DNA of 64,000 bases from Chloroflexota bacterium (lineage in GTDB: Bacteria > Chloroflexota > Chloroflexia > Chloroflexales > Roseiflexaceae), in the NCBI GenBank assembly GCA_013388755.1, contig JACAEQ010000116.1, forward strand, positions 62,001 to 126,000, in the 5' to 3' direction. Both the position numbers and the translations under genes were made by a program. Positions 62,922-64,000 of this stretch are shown here, piece by piece. The number at the start of each line of letters is the position of its first letter. Position 1 is the stretch's first letter. The notes beneath the pieces were generated by a model. That model saw only the letters and a list, made by a program, of their open reading frames with translations, made no database searches and was not told the DNA's origin.

Positions 62922-64000
62922 GTGGAGATAGCATTCGTCGATTCGTGGGTACAGTCAAGCGCGGAGGGTAGCGGCACCGCCGTAGCCATCGGAGGGTTGC
63001 AGCGCGCGCTGCACACCCGTGGCGTGCGGGTGACGCGCCTGGCGCCACCGCAACCCTGGCCGCATAATCTGACGGCCCGCCGTCTGTTATTTAACCTGCA
63101 CCTGCCCGCACTCCTGCGCCGGATGCGGTATGACCTGGTCGTTGGCTTCGATATTGACGGCTTTCTCTGGTCATGGCGCGATCGCCGCACACCATACGTG
63201 GCGAGTATCAAAGGCGTTCTGGCCGAGGAGTCGCGCCAGGAGCGTGGCGCCGTTCGCCGTCTCCTCTGGTCGCTTTCGCGCCTGGAAGGGATCAATGCGC
63301 GCAACGCCGACGGCGTCATCACCACGTCGAACTACTGCCGGGGGGCAATACGGCGACACTATGGCGTAGCCGAGCAACAGGTGCACCTGGTGCCCGAAGG
63401 GATCGACCTGGCGCGCTGGCGGCGTATCGCGCGCGATGTGCCACGCGCGAGCGACGGCGCAACCATCCTGTGCGTCGCGCGCCAGTATCCGCGCAAACGC
63501 GTCGCCGATCTGCTGCGCGCCATGCCGCTGGTACGTGCCGTCATCCCGCATGCGCATGCCGTGATCGTTGGTGACGGGCCGGAACATGCAATGCTCCAAT
63601 CACTTGTCGCCGAATTGCGCCTGGAGTCGGCGGTGCGCCTGATGGGCTCCATCCCCGACGACGACGACGTGGCGCGGATGTACCGCCACGCCGATGTCTT
63701 CTGCCTGCCAAGTATCCAGGAAGGATTCGGCATCGTGTTTCTCGAAGCCATGGCCAGCGGCCTGCCGATCGTTGCAACCACTGCGGCAGCCATCCCGGAA
63801 GTCGTTCCGCATCGCCAGGCCGGGTTGCTTGTGCCACCACGCGATGTCGGCGCGCTGGCCGGAGCACTGATCGAAGTGCTGCAGAACCCGGAACAGCGCG
63901 CGGCATACGGCGCCTTCGGCCAGGCGTATGTCGAGGCCTACGATTGGCGCCGCGTCGCTGACCGCTTTCTCGACCAGATCGCGCCGTTTACCGATCACGG
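62922..64000 (+). CDS. GT4 family glycosyltransferase (3' end outside the window)
   Basis: The frame runs from GTG 62922 (EIAFVDSWVQSSAEG) to the window edge without a stop: about 359 residues are present. It has the N-terminal acceptor domain with a Gly-rich loop, a central CVARQYPRKRVADLL (the GT4 phosphate-binding segment), and the donor site EX7E as SIQEGFGIVFLEAMASGLP, near the end. It should be a retaining, nucleotide-sugar-dependent enzyme for surface polysaccharide or glycolipid. GAGG lies 11 bases before the GTG. Confidence 0.88.
   Translation, partial: MEIAFVDSWVQSSAEGSGTAVAIGGLQRALHTRGVRVTRLAPPQPWPHNLTARRLLFNLHLPALLRRMRYDLVVGFDIDGFLWSWRDRRTPYVASIKGVLAEESRQERGAVRRLLWSLSRLEGINARNADGVITTSNYCRGAIRRHYGVAEQQVHLVPEGIDLARWRRIARDVPRASDGATILCVARQYPRKRVADLLRAMPLVRAVIPHAHAVIVGDGPEHAMLQSLVAELRLESAVRLMGSIPDDDDVARMYRHADVFCLPSIQEGFGIVFLEAMASGLPIVATTAAAIPEVVPHRQAGLLVPPRDVGALAGALIEVLQNPEQRAAYGAFGQAYVEAYDWRRVADRFLDQIAPFTDH

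Overview
The window is high-GC bacterial chromosome, densely packed with single-copy housekeeping genes and secreted or signalling proteins. It most resembles a filamentous Chloroflexota (Chloroflexia/Roseiflexus-like) genome. I infer this from the mix of giant TPR and NACHT proteins, a type-2-like isoleucyl-tRNA synthetase under a T-box, BTAD activators, LVIVD propeller proteins ending in a FLPLV-type tail, and strong extended -10 promoters. It is not proven from a marker gene.

1-5.6 kb: the 5' end of a minus-strand gene, an SDR/small-membrane-protein pair behind tRNA-Gly(TCC), then a PfkB sugar kinase, a MoxR ATPase, a convergent NarL/LuxR response regulator, and a zinc amidase with three C-terminal repeats.

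5.7-17.5 kb: the most interesting block, six co-directional genes. They encode a multi-TM protein with a GAF-like cytoplasmic tail and no kinase; a 105-aa two-TM protein; a 2278-aa NACHT NTPase with about fifty TPRs; an overlooked 30-aa proline-rich peptide with a strong ribosome binding site; a TPR protease of caspase/gingipain (C25-like) type with a His/Cys dyad; and a 73-aa two-TM protein. The layout fits an NLR-caspase style sensor/protease system with membrane partners. A second NACHT protein, fused to an FGE-sulfatase domain lacking its catalytic cysteine, lies at 60.3-62.6 kb.

17.5-30 kb: glycosyltransferase and NUDIX, metallophosphoesterase, a subtilase-FHA membrane fusion, a haem-binding protein beside a deletion scar that fuses two gene remnants, a LiaF/toast-rack pair, dcd, NUDIX-CcdA and an FAD amine-oxidase-like protein.

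30-43 kb: thioredoxin-like lipoprotein, FAH-family hydrolase coupled to a GT-C glycosyltransferase, SnoaL, six-hairpin glycosidase lipoprotein, TerC, purA, and T-box-controlled ileS.

43-64 kb: a leaderless rhodanese, a membrane Ser/Thr kinase with three CLGCG ectodomain repeats, an MBL hydrolase overlapping a BTAD-AAA activator, folC, a 21-repeat LVIVD protein, an EF-G-like GTPase, NACHT-FGE, and a GT4 glycosyltransferase running off the end. Two families of dispersed intergenic palindromic repeats sit in the longer gaps. Convergent genes are usually separated by only a few bases, so the gaps that do exist mostly hold promoters, repeats or hairpins.
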